A stretch of 64,000 nt of DNA from Euonymus europaeus (lineage: Eukaryota; Streptophyta; Magnoliopsida; Celastrales; Celastraceae): positions 9,322,501 through 9,386,500 of the forward strand of contig OY756967.1 in the NCBI GenBank assembly GCA_963580455.1. Direction: 5' to 3'. A program made the position numbers and the translations under genes. Positions 1 through 13,156 of this stretch are shown here, piece after piece. Below the pieces are notes generated by a model. It worked only from the letters and a program-made list of their open reading frames with translations, was not told the DNA's origin and did no database searches. Numbering within the stretch: position 1 is the first letter of the stretch; each line of letters starts with the position of its first letter.

Positions 1-98
1 ACCATTAAAAGATCCTCCATAAAGACAGTTGAGCATTTTCGAACCCTCGGAGTTCCTCATTCCACACTTTTTATTGTTATATTAATTCTAATTTTCCG

Positions 99-1859
99 AG
101 AATAAGCTCTTAAATTATTCCGTTGCAAAAGATGAATTTTCATTCAAAATTAGGGAAAACCTTTAACAGAACCTTCAAGGAGAGAGTTGAGCTATTTCGA
201 ACGGTCAAAGTTGATCAGTATACACTTTTTATTTTTATTTTATGTCTATTTTTAAAAGAATAGGCTACGTAGATCGTTGTTTTCTTGACACAAGATGAAC
301 TTTTATTCCAAATTGGACGAAATCTTTAAAACTTCCTTCATGGAGGGAGTTGATAAATTCTGAACCCTCGATGTTCATCATTGCACACCTTTTATTGTTA
401 TTTCGTGTCTAATTTTAAGAGAATAGGCTTCCTAGATTGTTTTGGTGGCAAAAGATGAGCTTTCATTCAAAATTGGTGAAAACATTTAAAAGATCCTCTA
501 CAAAGGGAGTTGAGAATTTTCGAACCCTCGAAGTTCGTCATTGCTCACTTTTTATTGTTATTTTAAGTCCAATTTTACGAGAATACGCTCCATAATTTGT
601 TTCATTGCAAAGGACGAACATTCATTCCAAATTAAAGAAAACCTTTTAAAAAACCTTCATGGAGAGAGTTGAACTATTTCGAACAGTCAAAGTTGATCGG
701 TATACACTTTTTATTGTTATTTTATGTCTAATTTTAAGAGAATAGGCTCCTTAGATTGTTTTCTTTCTAAAAGATGAACTTTTATTTCAAATTGGACGAA
801 ACCTTCAAAACATCCTTCATGGAGAGAGTTGATAAATTCCGAACCCTCGATGTTCATCATTGCACACCTTTTATTCTTATTTCGTGTCTAATTTTAAGAG
901 AATAGACTTTCTAGATTGTTTTAGTGCCAAACGATGAACTTTGATTGTAAATTGGTCAAAACATTCGAAAGATCCTCCATGGAAAGAGTTGAGCATTTCC
1001 GAACCCTCGAGGTTCATAATTCCACAGTTATTATTGTCATTTTATGTCTAATTTTATGAGAATAGGCTCCTTAAGTTGTTTCGTTTCAAAAGACGAACTT
1101 TCAATCCAAATTAGAGAAAAATTTTAAAGGATCCTGCATGGAGAGAGTCGAGCATTTTCGAACCCTCAAAGTTTATCTTTGCACACGTTTTATTATTTTT
1201 TTTATGTCTAATTTTAAGAGAATAGGCTCCTTAGATTGTTTCATTGCCAAAAGATTAACTTTCAATCCAGATTGGATAAAACCCTTAAAAGATCCTCGAA
1301 GGAGAGAGTTAAGCATTAACGAACCCGCGAGGTTCATTATTATTGCACACTTTTTATTGTTATTTTATGTCAAATTTTACGAGAATAGGCTCCTTATATT
1401 GTTTTGTTGCAAAAGACGAACTTTCATTCCAAATTAGAGAAAACCTTTTAAAGAACCTTCATGGAGAGAGTTGAGCTATTTTGAACCGTCAAAGTTGTTC
1501 GGTATACACTTTTCATTTTTATTTTATGTCTAATTTTAAGAGAATAGGCTCCTTAGACTGTTTTTTTGCCAAGAGATGAACTTTTATTCCAAATTCGACG
1601 AAACCTTTAAAACATCCTTCATGGAGAGAGTTGAGCAATTCCAAACCCTCGATGTTTATCATTGCACGCCTTTTATTGTTATTTCGTGTCTAATTTTAAG
1701 AGAATAGGCTTCCTAGATTGTTTTGGTGCCAAAACATGAGCTTTCATACCAAATTGGTCAAAACCTTTAAAAGATCCTCCATAAAGACAGTTGAGCATTT
1801 TCGAACCCCCGGAGTTCTTCATTCCACACTTTTTATTGTTATATTAAGTCTAATTTTCC
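99..1859. repeat. One complete 11-monomer satellite unit
   Basis: First complete higher-order unit. Monomers begin at about 99, 259, 420, 580, 739, 898, 1058, 1219, 1381, 1541 and 1701, and the next unit begins at 1860. Types can be told apart by the bases after GAGAATA: AGCTCTTAAATT for type 1, GGCTACGTAGATCG for type 2, GGCTCCTTATATTG for type 9, and so on. These type numbers are used in the other entries. Confidence 0.9.
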
Positions 1860-4000
1860 GAGAATAAGCTCTTAAATTATTCCGTTGGAAAACATGAATT
1901 TTCATTCAAAATTAGAGAAAACCTTTAACAGAACCTTCAAGGAGAGAGTTGAGCTATTTTGAACGGTCAAAGTTGATCAGTATACATTTTTTATTGTTAT
2001 TTTATGTCTAATTTTAAATGAATAGGCTACGTAGATCGTTGTTTTCTTGCCACAAGATGAACTTTTATTCCAAATTGGACGAAACCTTTAAAACTTCCTT
2101 CATGGAGAGAGTTGATAAATTCTGAACCCTCGATGTTCATCATTGCACACCTTTTATTGTTATTTCGTGTCTAATTTTAAGAGAATAGGCTTCCTAGATT
2201 GTTTTGGTGCCAAACATGAGCTTTGATTCCAAATTGGTGAAAACCTTTAAAAGATCCTCTACAAAGGGAGTTGAGCATTTTCGAACCCTCGAAGTTCGTC
2301 ATTGCACACTTTTTATTGTTATTTTAGGTCCAATTTTACGAGAATACGCTCCTTAATTTGTTTCATTGCAAAGGACGAACATTCATTCCAAATTAGAGAA
2401 AACCTTTTAAAAAACTTTCATGGAGAGAGTTGAACTATTTCGAACGGTCAAAGTTGATCGGTATACACTTTTTATTGTTATTTTATGTCTAATTTTAAGA
2501 GAATAGGCTTCTTAGATTGTTTTCTTTCTAAAAGATGAACTTTTATTTAAAATTGGACGAAATCTTCAAAACATCCTTCATGGAGAGAGTTGATCAATTC
2601 CGAACCCTCGATGTTCATCATTGCACACCTTTTATTGTTATTTCATGTCTAATTTTAAGAGAATAGGCTTCCTAGATTATTTTGGTGCCAAAAGATGAAC
2701 TTTGATTGTAAATTGGTCAAAACAATTTAAAGATCCTCCATGGAAAGAGTGGAGCATTTCCGAACCCTCGAGGTTCATAATTCCACACTTATTATTGTCA
2801 TTTTATGTCTAATTTTACGAGAATAGGCTCCTTAAGTTGTTTTGTTTCAAATGACGAACTTTCATTCCAAATTAGAGAAAACTTTTAAAGGATCCTCCAT
2901 GGAGAGAGTCGAGCATTTCCGAACCCTCAAAGTTTATCTTTGCACACGTTTTATAATTTTTTTTATGTCTAATTTTAAGAGAATAGGCTCCTTAGATTAT
3001 TTCATTGCCAAAAGATTTACTTTCAATCCAGATTGGGTAAAACCTTTAAAAGATCCTCGAAGGGGAGAGTTGAGCATTAACGAACCCGCGAGGTTCATTA
3101 TTATTGCACACTTTTTATTGTTATTTTATGTCTAATTTTACGAGAATAGGCTCCTTATATTGTTTCGTTGCAAAAGACGAACTTTCATTCCAAATTAGAG
3201 AAAACCTTTTAAAGAACCTTCATGGAGAGAGTTGAGCTATTTCGAACCGTCAAAGTTGATCGGTATACACTTTTTATTGCTATTTTATGTCTAATTTTAA
3301 GAGAATAGGCTCATTAGACTGTTTTTTTGCCAAGAGATGAACTTTTATTCCAAATTGGACGAAACCTTTAAAACATCCTTCATGGAGAGAGTTGAGCAAT
3401 TCCGAACCCTCGATGTTCAACATTGCAAGCTTTTTATTCTTATTTCGTGTCTAATTTTAGGAGAATAGGCTTCCTGGATTGTTTTGGTGCCAAAACATGA
3501 GCTTTCATTCAAAATTGGTCAAAACCTTTAAAACATCCTCCATAAAGACAGTTGAGCATTTTCGAACCCTCAGAGTTCTTCGTTCCACACTTTTTATTGT
3601 TATGTTAAGTCTAATTTTCCGAGAATAAGCTCTTAAATTATTCCGTTGCAAAAGATGAATTTTCATTCAAAATTAGAGAAAACCTTTAACATAACCTTCA
3701 AGGAGAGAGTTGAGCTATTTCGAACGGTCAAAGTTGACCAGTATACACTTTTTATTGTTATTTTATGTCTAATTTTAAAAGAATAGGCTACGTAGATCGT
3801 TGTTTTCTTGCCACAAGATGAACTTTTATTCCAAATTGGACGAAACCTTTAAAACTTCCTTCATGGAGAGAGTTGATAAATTCTGAACCCTCGATGTTCA
3901 TCATTGCACACCTTTTATTGTTATTTCGTGTCTAATTTTATGAGAATAGGCTTCCTAGATTGTTTTGGTGGCAAAAGATGAGCTTTCATTCAAAATTGGT

Positions 4001-7000
4001 GAAAATCTTTAAAAGAACCTCTACAAAGGGAGTTGAGCATTTTCGAACCCTCGAAGTTCGTCATTGCACACTTTTTATTGTTATTTTAAGTCCAATTTTA
4101 CGAGAATACGCTCCTTAATTTGTTTCATTGCAAAGGAAGAACATTCATTCCAAATTAGAGAAAACCTTTTAAAAAACCTTCATGGAGAGAGTTGAACTAT
4201 TTCGAACGGTCAAAGTTGATCGGTATACACTTTTTATTGTTATTTTATGTCTAATTTTAAGAGAATAGGCTCCTTAGATTTTTTTCTTTCTAAAAGATGA
4301 ACTTTTATTTCAAATTGGACGAAATCTTCAAAACATCCTTCATGGAGAGAGTTGATAAATTCCGAACCCTCGATGTTCATCAGTGCACACCTTTTATTAT
4401 TATTTCATGTCTAATTTTAAGAGAATGGGCTTCCTAGATTGTTTTGGTGCCAAAAGATGAACTTTGATTGTAAATTGGTCAAAACATTCGAAATATCCTA
4501 CATGGAAAGAGTTGAGCATTTCCGAACCCTCGAGGTTCATAATTCCACACTTATTATTGTCATTTTATGTCTAATTTTACGAGAATAGGCTCCTTAAGTT
4601 GTTTTGTTTCAAATGACGAACTTTCATTCAAAATTAGAGAAAACTTTTAAAGGATCCTCCATGGAGAGAGTCGAGCATTTTCGAACCCTCAAAGTTTATC
4701 TTTGCACACGTTTTATTATTTTTTTTATGTCTAATTTTAAGAGAATAGGCTCCTTAGATTGTTTCATTGCGAAAAGATTAACTTTCAATCCAGATTGGAT
4801 AAAACCCTTAAAAGATCCTCGAAGGAGAGAATTGAGCATTAACGAACCGGCGAGGTTCATTATTATTACACAATTTTTATTGTTATTTTATGTCTAATTT
4901 TACGAGAATAGGCTCCTTATACTTTTTCGTTGCAAAAGACGAACTTTCATTCCAAATTAAAGAAAACTTTTTAAAGAACCTTCATGGAGAGAGTTGAGCT
5001 ATTTCGAACCGTCAAAGTTGATCGGTATACACTTTTTATTGTTATTTTATGTCTAATTTTAAGAGAATAGGCTCCTTAGACTGTTGTTTTGCCAATAGAT
5101 GAACTTTTATTCCAAATTGGACGAAACCTTTAAAACATCCTTCATAGAGAGAGTTGAGCAATTCCGAACCCTCGATGTTCATCATTGCAAGCTTTTTATT
5201 GTTATTTCGTGTCTAATTTTAAGAGAATAGGCTTCCTAGATTGTTTTGGTGCCAAAACATGAGCTTTAATTCCAAATTGGTCAAAACCTTTAAAACATAC
5301 TCCATAAAGACAGTTGAGCATTTTCGAACCCTCGGAGTTCTTCATTGCACACTTTTTATTGTTATATTAATTCTAATTTTCCGAGAATAAGCTCTTAAAT
5401 TATTCCGTTGCAAAAGATGAATTTTCATTCAAAATTAGAGAAAACCTTTAACAGAACATTCAAGGAGAGAGTTGAGCTATTTCGAACGGTCAAAGTTGAT
5501 CAGTATACACTTTTTATTGTTATTTTATGTCTAATTTTAAAAGAATAGGCTACGTAGATCGTTGTTTTCTTGCCACAAGATGAACTTTTATTCCAAATTG
5601 GACGAAATCTTTAAAACTTCCTTCATGGAGAGAATTGATAAATTTTGAACCCTCGATGTTCATCATTGCACACCTTTTATTGTTATTTCGTGTCTAATTT
5701 TAAGAGAATAGGCTTCCTAGATTGTTTTGGTGGCAAAAGATGAGCTTTCATTCAAAATTGGTGAAAACCTTTAAAAGATCCTCTACAAAGGGAGTTGAGA
5801 ATTTTCGAACCCTCGAAGTTCGTCATTGCACACTTTTTATTGTTATTTTAAGTCAAATTTTACGAGAATACGCTCCTTAATTTGTTTCATTGCAAAGGAC
5901 GAACATTCATTCCAAATTAGAGAAAACCTTTTAAAAAACCTTCATGGAGAGAGTTGAACTATTTCGAACGGTCAAAGTTTATCGGTATACACTTTTTATT
6001 GTTATTTTATGTCTAATTTTAAGAGAAGAGGCTCCTTAGATTGTTTTCTTTCTAAAAGATGAACTTTTATTTCAAATTGGACGAAACCTTCAAAACATCC
6101 TTCATGGAGAGAGTTGATAAATTTCGAACCCTCGATGTTCATCAGTGCACACCTTTTATTATTATTTCATGTCTAATTTTAAGAGAATAGACTTCCTAGA
6201 TTGTTTTAGTGCCAAACGATGAACTTTGATTGTAAATTGGTCAAAACATTCGAAAGATCCTCCATGGAAAGAGTTGAGCATTTCCGAACCCTCGAGGTTC
6301 ATAATTCCACACTTATTATTGTCATTTTATGTCTAATTTTACGAGAATAGGCTCCTTAAGTTGTTTCGTTTCAAAAGACGAACTTTCATTCAAATTAGAG
6401 AAAACTTTTAAAGGATCCTCCATGGAGAGAGTCGAGCATTTTCGAACCCTCAAAGTTTATCTTTGCACACGTTTTATTATTTTTTTTATGTCTAATTTTA
6501 AGAGAATAGGCTCCTTAGATTGTTTCATTGCCAAAAGATTAACTTTCAATCCAGATTGGATAAAACCCTTAAAAGATCCTCGAAGGAAAACCTTTTAAAG
6601 AACCTTCATGGAGAGAGTTGAGCTATTTTGAACCGTCAAAGTTGTTTGGTATACACTTTTTATTGTTATTTTATGTCTAATTTTAAGAGAATAGGCTCCT
6701 TAGACTGTTTTATTGCCAAGAGATGAACTTTTATTCCAAATTCGACGAAACCTTTAAAACATCTTTCATGGAGAGAGTTGAGCAATTCCAAACCCTCGAT
6801 GTTCATCATTGCACGCCTTTTATTGTTATTTCGTGTCTAATTTTAAGAGAATAGGCTTCCTAGATTATTTTGGTCCCAAAACATGAGCTTTCATTCCAAA
6901 TTGGTCAAAACCTTTAAAAGATCCTCCATAAAGACAGTTGAGCATTTTCGAACCCTCGGAGTTCTTCATTCCACACTTTTTATTGTTATATTAAGTCTAA

Positions 7001-10000
7001 TTTTCCGAGAATAAGCTCTTAAATTATTCTGTTGAAAAAGATGAATTTTCATTCAAAATTAGAGAAAACCTTTAACAGAACCTTCAAGGAGAGAGTTGAG
7101 CTATTTCGAACGGTCAAAGTTGATCAGTATACACTTTTTATTGTTATTTTAAGTCTAATTTTAAATGAATAGGCTACGTAGATCGTTATTTTCTTCCTAC
7201 AAGATGAACTTTTATTCCAAATTGGACGAAACCTTTAAAACTTCCATCATGGAGAGAGTTGATAAATTCTGAACCCTCGATGTTCATCATTGCACACCTT
7301 TTATTGTTATTTCATGTCTAATTTTAAGAGAATAGGCTTCCTAGATTGTTTTGGTGCCAAAAGATGAACTTTGATTGTAAATTGGTCAAAACATTTGAAA
7401 AATCCTCCATGGAAAGAGTTGAGCATTTCCGAACACTCGAGGTTCATAATTCCACACTTATTATTGTCATTGTATGTCGAATTTTACGAGAATAGGCTCC
7501 TTAAGTTGTTTTGTTTCAAATGACGAACTTTCATTCCAAATTAGAGAAAACTTTTAAAGGATCCTCCATGGAGAGAGTCGAGCATTTTCGAACCCTCAAA
7601 GTTTATTTTTGCACACGTTTTATTATTTTTTTTTATGTCTAATTTTAAGAGAATAGGCTCCTTAGATTGCTTCATTGCCAAAAGATTAACTTTCAATCCA
7701 GATTGGATAAAACTCTTAAAAGATCCTCGAATGAGAGAGTTGAGCATTAACGAACCCGCGAGGTTCATTATTATTGCACACTTTTTATTGTTATTTATCT
7801 CTAATTTTACGAGAATAGGCTCCTTATATTGTTTTGTTGCAAAAGACGAACTTTCATTCCAAATTAGAGAAAACCTTTTAAAGAACCTTCATGGAGAGAG
7901 TTGAGCTATTTTGAACCGTCAAAGTTGTTCGGTATACACTTTTTATTGTTATTTTATGTCTAATTTTAAGAGAATAGGCTCCTTAGACTGTTTTTTTGCC
8001 AAGAGATGAACTTTTATTCCTAATTGGACGAAACCTTTAAAAACATCCTTCATGGAGAGAGTTGAGCAATTCCGAACCCTCGATGTTCATCATTGCACGC
8101 CTTTTATTGTTATTTCGTGTCTAATTTTAAGAGAATAGGCTTCCTAGATTGTTTTGGTGCCAAAACATGAGCTTTCATTCCAAATTGGTGAAAACCTTTA
8201 AAAGATCCTCTACAAAGGGAGTTGAGCATTTTCGAACCCTCGAAGTTCGTCATTGCACACTTTTTATTGTTATTTTAAGTCAAATTTTACGAGAATACGC
8301 TCCTTAATTTGTTTCATTGCAAAGGACGAACATTCATTCCAAATTAGAGAAAACCTTTTAAAAAACCTTCATGGAGAGAGTTGAACTATTTCGAACGGTC
8401 AAAGTTGATCGGTATACACTTTTTATTTTTATTTTATGTCTAATTTTAAGAGAATAGGCTCCTTAGATTGTTTTCTTTCTAAAAGATGAACTTTTAATTC
8501 AAATTGGACGAAATCTTCAAAATATCCTTCATGGAGAGAGTTGATAAATTCCGAACCCTCGATGTTCATCACTGCACACCTTTTATTATTATTTCATGTC
8601 TAATTTTAAGAGAATAGGCTTCCTAGATTGTTTTGGTTCCAAAAGATGAACTTTGATTGTAAATTGGTCAAAACATTCGAAATATCCTACATGGAAAGAG
8701 TTGAGCATTTCCGAACCCTCGAGGTTCATAATTCCACACTTATTATTGTCATTTTATGTCTAATTTTACAAGAATAGGCTCCTTAAGTTGTTTTGTTTCA
8801 AATGACGAACTTTCATTCAAAATTAGAGAAAACTTTTAAAGGATCCTCCACGGAGAGAGTCGAGCATTTTCGAACCCTCAAAGTTTATCTTTGCACACGT
8901 TTTATTATTTTTTTTATGTCTAATTTTAAGAGAATAGGCTCCTTAGATTGTTTCATTGCGAAAAGATTAACTTTCAATCCAGATTGGATAAAACCCTTAA
9001 AAGATCCTCGAATGAGAGAGTTGAGCATTAACGAACCCGCGAGGTTCATTATTATTACACACTTTTTATTGTTATTTTATGTCTAATTTTACGAGAATAG
9101 GCTCCTTATATTGTTTCGTTGCAAAAGACGAACTTTCATTCCAAATTAAAGAAAATCTTTTAAAGAACCTTCATGGAGAGAGTTGAGCTATTTCGAACCG
9201 TCAAAGTTGATCGGTATACACTTTTTATTGTTATTTTATGTCTAATTTTAAGAGAATAGGCTCCTTAGACTGTTGTTTTGCCAATAGATGAACTTTTATT
9301 CCAAATTGGACGAAACCTTTAAAACATCCTTCATGGAGAGAGTTGAGCAATTCCGAACCCTCGATGTTCATCATTGCAAGTTTTTATTGTTATTTCGTGT
9401 CTAATTTTAAGAGAATAGGCTTCCTAGATTGTTTTGGTGCCAAAACATGAGCTTTCATTCCAAATTGGTCAAAACCTTTAAAACATCCTCCATAAAGACA
9501 GTTGAGCATTTTCGAACCCTCGGAGTTCTTCATTGCACACTTTTTATTGTTATATTAATTCTAATTTTCCGAGAATAAGCTCTTAAATTATTCCGTTGCA
9601 AAAGATGAATTTTCATTCAAAATTAGAGAAAACCTTTAACAGAACATTCAAGGAGAGAGTTGAGCTATTTCGAACGGTCAAAGTTGATCAGTATACACTT
9701 TTTATTGTTATTTTATGTCTAATTTTAAAAGAATAGGCTACGTAGATCGTTGTTTTCTTGCCACAAGATGAACTTTTATTCCAAATTGGACGAAATCTTT
9801 AAAACTTCCTTCATGGAGAGAATTGATAAATTCTGAACCCTCGATGTTCATCATTGCACACCTTTTATTGTTATTTCGTGTCTAATTTTAAGAGAATAGG
9901 CTTCCTAGATTGTTTTGGTGGCAAAAGATGAGCTTTCATTCAAAATTTGTGAAAACCTTTAAAAGATCCTCTACAAAGGGAGTTGAGAATTTTCAAACCC

Positions 10001-12010
10001 TCGAAGTTCGTCATTGCACACTTTTTATTGTTATTTTAAGTCAAATTTTACGAGAATACGCTCCTTAATTTGTTTCATTGCAAAGGACGAACATTCATTC
10101 CAAATTAGAGAAAACCTTTTAAAAAACCTTCATGGAGAGAGTTGAACTATTTCGAACGGTCAAAGTTTATCGGTATACACTTTTTATTGTTATTTTATGT
10201 CTAATTTTAAGAGAATAGGCTCCTTAGATTGTTTTCTTTCTAAAAGATGAACTTTTATTTCAAATTGGACGAAACCTTCAAAACATCCTTCATGGAGAGA
10301 GTTGATAAATTCCGAACCCTCGATGTTCATCATTGCACACCTTTTATTGTTATTTCGTGTCTAATTTTAAGAGAATAGACTTCCTAGATTGTTTTAGTGC
10401 CAAACGATGAACTTTGATTGTAAATTGGTCAAAACATTCGAAAGATCCTCCATGGAAAGAGTTGAGCATTTCCGAACCCTCGAGGTTCATAATTCCACAC
10501 TTATTATTGTCATTTTATGTCTAATTTTACGAGAATAGGCTCCTTAAGTTGTTTCGTTTCAAAAGACGAACTTTCATTCCAAATTAGAGAAAACTTTTAA
10601 AGGATCCTCCATGGAGAGAGTCGAGCATTTTCGAACCCTCAAAGTTTATCTTTGCACACGTTTTATTATTTTTTTATGTCTAATTTTAAGAGAATAGGCT
10701 CCTTAGATTGTTTCATTGCCAAAAGATTAACTTTCAATCCAGATTGGATAAAACCCTTAAAAGATCCTCGAAGGAAAACCTTTTAAAGAACTTTCATGGA
10801 GAGAGTTGAGCTATTTTGAACCGTCAAAGTTGTTCGGTATACACTTTTTATTGTTATTTTATGTCTAATTTTAAGAGAATAGGCTCCTTAGACTGTTTTT
10901 TTGCCAAGAGATGAACTTTTATTCCAAATTCGACGAAACCTTTAAAACATCCTTCATGGAGAGAGTTGAGCAATTCCAAACCCTCGATGTTCATCATTGC
11001 ACGCCTTTTATTGTTATTTCGTGTCTAATTTTAAGAGAATAGGCTTCCTAGATTATTTTGGTGCCAAAACATGAGCTTTCATTCCAAATTGGTCAAAACC
11101 TTTAAAAGATCCTCCATAAAGACAGTTGAGCATTTTCGAACCCTCGGAGTTCTTCATTCCACACTTTTTATTGTTATATTAAGTCTAATTTTTCGAAAAT
11201 AAGCTCTTAAATTATTCCGTTGAAAAAGATGAATTTTCATTCAAAATTAGAGAAAACCTTTAACAGAACCTTCAAGGAGAGAGTTGAGCTATTTCGAACG
11301 GTGAAAGTTGATCAGTATACACTTTTTATTGTGATTTTAAGTCTAATTTTAAATGAATAGGCTACGTAGATCGTTATTTTCTTCCCACAAGATGAACTTT
11401 TATTCCAAATTGGACGAAACCTTTAAAACTTCCTTCATGGAGAGAGTTGATAAATTCTGAACCCTCGATGTTCATCATTGCACACCTTTTATTGTTATTT
11501 CATGTCTAATTTTAAGAGAATAGGCTTCCTAGATTGTTTTGGTGCCAAAAGATGAACTTTGATTGTAAATTGGTCAAAACATTTGAAAGATCCTCCATGG
11601 AAAGAGTTGAGCATTTCCGAACACTCGAGGTTCATAATTCCACACTTATTATTGTCATTTTATGTCTAATTTTACGAGAATAGGCTCCTTAAGTTGTTTT
11701 GTTTCAAATGACGAACTTTCATTCCAAATTAGAGAAAACTTTTAAAGGATCCTCCATGGAGAGAGTCGAGCATTTCCGAACCCTCAAAGTTTATCTTTGC
11801 ACACGTTTTATTATTTTTTTTATGTCTAATTTTAAGAGAATAGGCTCCTTAGATTGTTTCATTGCCAAAAGATTAACTTTCAATCCAGATTGGATAAAAC
11901 CCTTAAAAGATCCTCGAATGAGAGAGTTGAGCATTAACGAACCCGCGAGGTTCATTATTATTGCACACTTTTTATTGTTATTTTATGTCTAATTTTACGA
12001 GAATAGGCTT
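4001..12010. repeat. Second-tier tandem duplication of about 4.19 kb within the satellite
   Basis: The segment from about 4001 to 8189 is repeated from about 8190 to 12010. Matching landmarks are offset by 4188-4189 bp: 4604 and 8793, the private deletion at 6581 and 10769, and 7568 and 11756. The second copy is cut by the Ogre-like insertion and continues after 27075. The junction near 8165-8195 is a hybrid monomer, type 11 at its start and type 3 at its end, as expected from an unequal exchange. Start and end are approximate because the repeats are so alike. Confidence 0.8.
12006..12010. repeat. Left target-site duplication of the Ogre-like element
   Basis: GGCTT lies immediately before the LTR terminus TGTCGCAACC and pairs with GGCTC at 27071-27075. 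One base differs. The satellite type interrupted here normally reads GGCTCC, so the left copy has probably mutated. Confidence 0.75.
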
Positions 12011-12556
12011 TGTCGCAACCGCTTTTGCGAGAGGGAAGTTTTAAAAGAGAGTCGCCACCAATTGTAATAGGTGCAATTGGTCACCGATTAAAAATAATTT
12101 GGTCTGCGAAAATCCAGAGAAAATGGGTAAGTGAGTTTGTTACGTGTGGGGAAGGTGTTAGGCACCCCACAACGTCTGTTTAAAAACAGTTGCCAATTTA
12201 ACATTTATTATCCCATTAAATGATATTTTAAGAAAAATTAATTACGACAAGAATCATAAATTGAGTAAAATAATTATACAAAAATGTATTGAAATAAGAT
12301 AAAAATAAGTTTGATAAAAACTATGTTAAAATTGAATAAAATAATTTTAGGAATTATAAAAACTATATTGAAAATCTAATGTTGAGGTTCACAGAATTTT
12401 TCCATCCAATGGTCCAATTTCTTAGAAGCACTCTCACCTCAAAAATTTTTCCGAGGGTGCATCCGATGCATTCCCCGAATCAATTCCATCGTAGGTAAAG
12501 ATTTTCGATATAACTTTTATACACCACAAAAATATACAATATAAACTTTAGAAAAG

Positions 12557-12752
12557 CATAAAATATAAAAATAAAAATAAGAATAAAAAATATGAATAAA
12601 AATAAAAATAAAACGAAAATTAAATAAAATAAATTTGAAATAAAACGAAAATAAAAATAAATAAAAAATAAAAATAAAACGAAAATAAAATTAAAAGATA
12701 AAATAAAAATAAAAATTAAAGTGAAATTACAATTAAATTAAAATTAAAATGT
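12557..12752. repeat. A-rich low-complexity tract inside the LTR
   Basis: Irregular repeats of AATAAAA and AAACGAAAAT over about 190 bp. The same tract is in the other LTR at about 24624-24820, so it belonged to the element before insertion. Confidence 0.85.
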
Positions 12753-13151
12753 TGGGAACCGAGTTTTAAGGATTATACGATATGAATTATCGCAAATCCC
12801 GACTCAAATGTACTGACACTTAAAATCACATAATTACACGTAAACCAAATAACACCGTTAAATTAATCACATAATTTACATATAACATGGAAAAGCACAC
12901 CTTAAATAAAACACATCATCAATTATATAAATAAAAAAACACACATGAGAAGGACTCGGTTCCCGTTTTTATTGAGGTAATTCATCATTTCAACCATAGT
13001 ATTAAATTAGTATGATTGAAAATAAAGATTTATTACCGAGGGTCGGTTATTGTATTGAAGGCTCCGCACTTCATGAAATCTTTTTCCATCCAATGGTAGG
13101 GATTCCATCATTTCATTTCCTCAAGAATCCTCTCGGGATAGCATCCAATGC

Positions 13152-13156
13152 TTTCC
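13152..13156. repeat. Left target-site duplication of the solo LTR
   Basis: TTTCC before the terminus TGTGAGATCC. The same TTTCC follows the other terminus at 15428-15432. The uninterrupted LTR copy near 25224 has a single TTTCC at this point, which confirms the insertion site. Confidence 0.92.

Larger units (their letters stand above)
1..12010. repeat. 160-bp satellite array, block 1 (11-monomer higher-order repeat)
   Basis: Continuous tandem array of monomers of about 160 bp. Each has a recognisable core: a GAGAATAGGCTCC-like segment, an AAAGATGAACTTT-like segment, TTTAAAA, a GGAGAGAGTTGAGC segment and a CACTTTTTATTGTTATTTTATG segment in part. Neighbouring monomers differ clearly, but every eleventh monomer is nearly the same, so the array is a higher-order repeat of 11 monomers. 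Starts of one monomer type at 99, 1860, 3621 and 5383 give a period of 1761-1762 bp. The next same-type start, at 7007, is 1624 bp on, because a stretch of about 137 bp is missing near 6583. Open frames of up to 99 codons recur at the same place in each unit; they follow the repeat and are not genes. The block stops where the Ogre-like element has inserted. Confidence 0.97.

Noticed and set aside
1138..11992. Repeated ORFs of 89-99 codons in block 1 (for example 2842-3135, 4604-4897, 11699-11992)
   Set aside because: They recur once per satellite unit, end at different points and differ by frame-changing indels (6329-6598, 7635-7904). They reflect monomer sequence without stops by chance.
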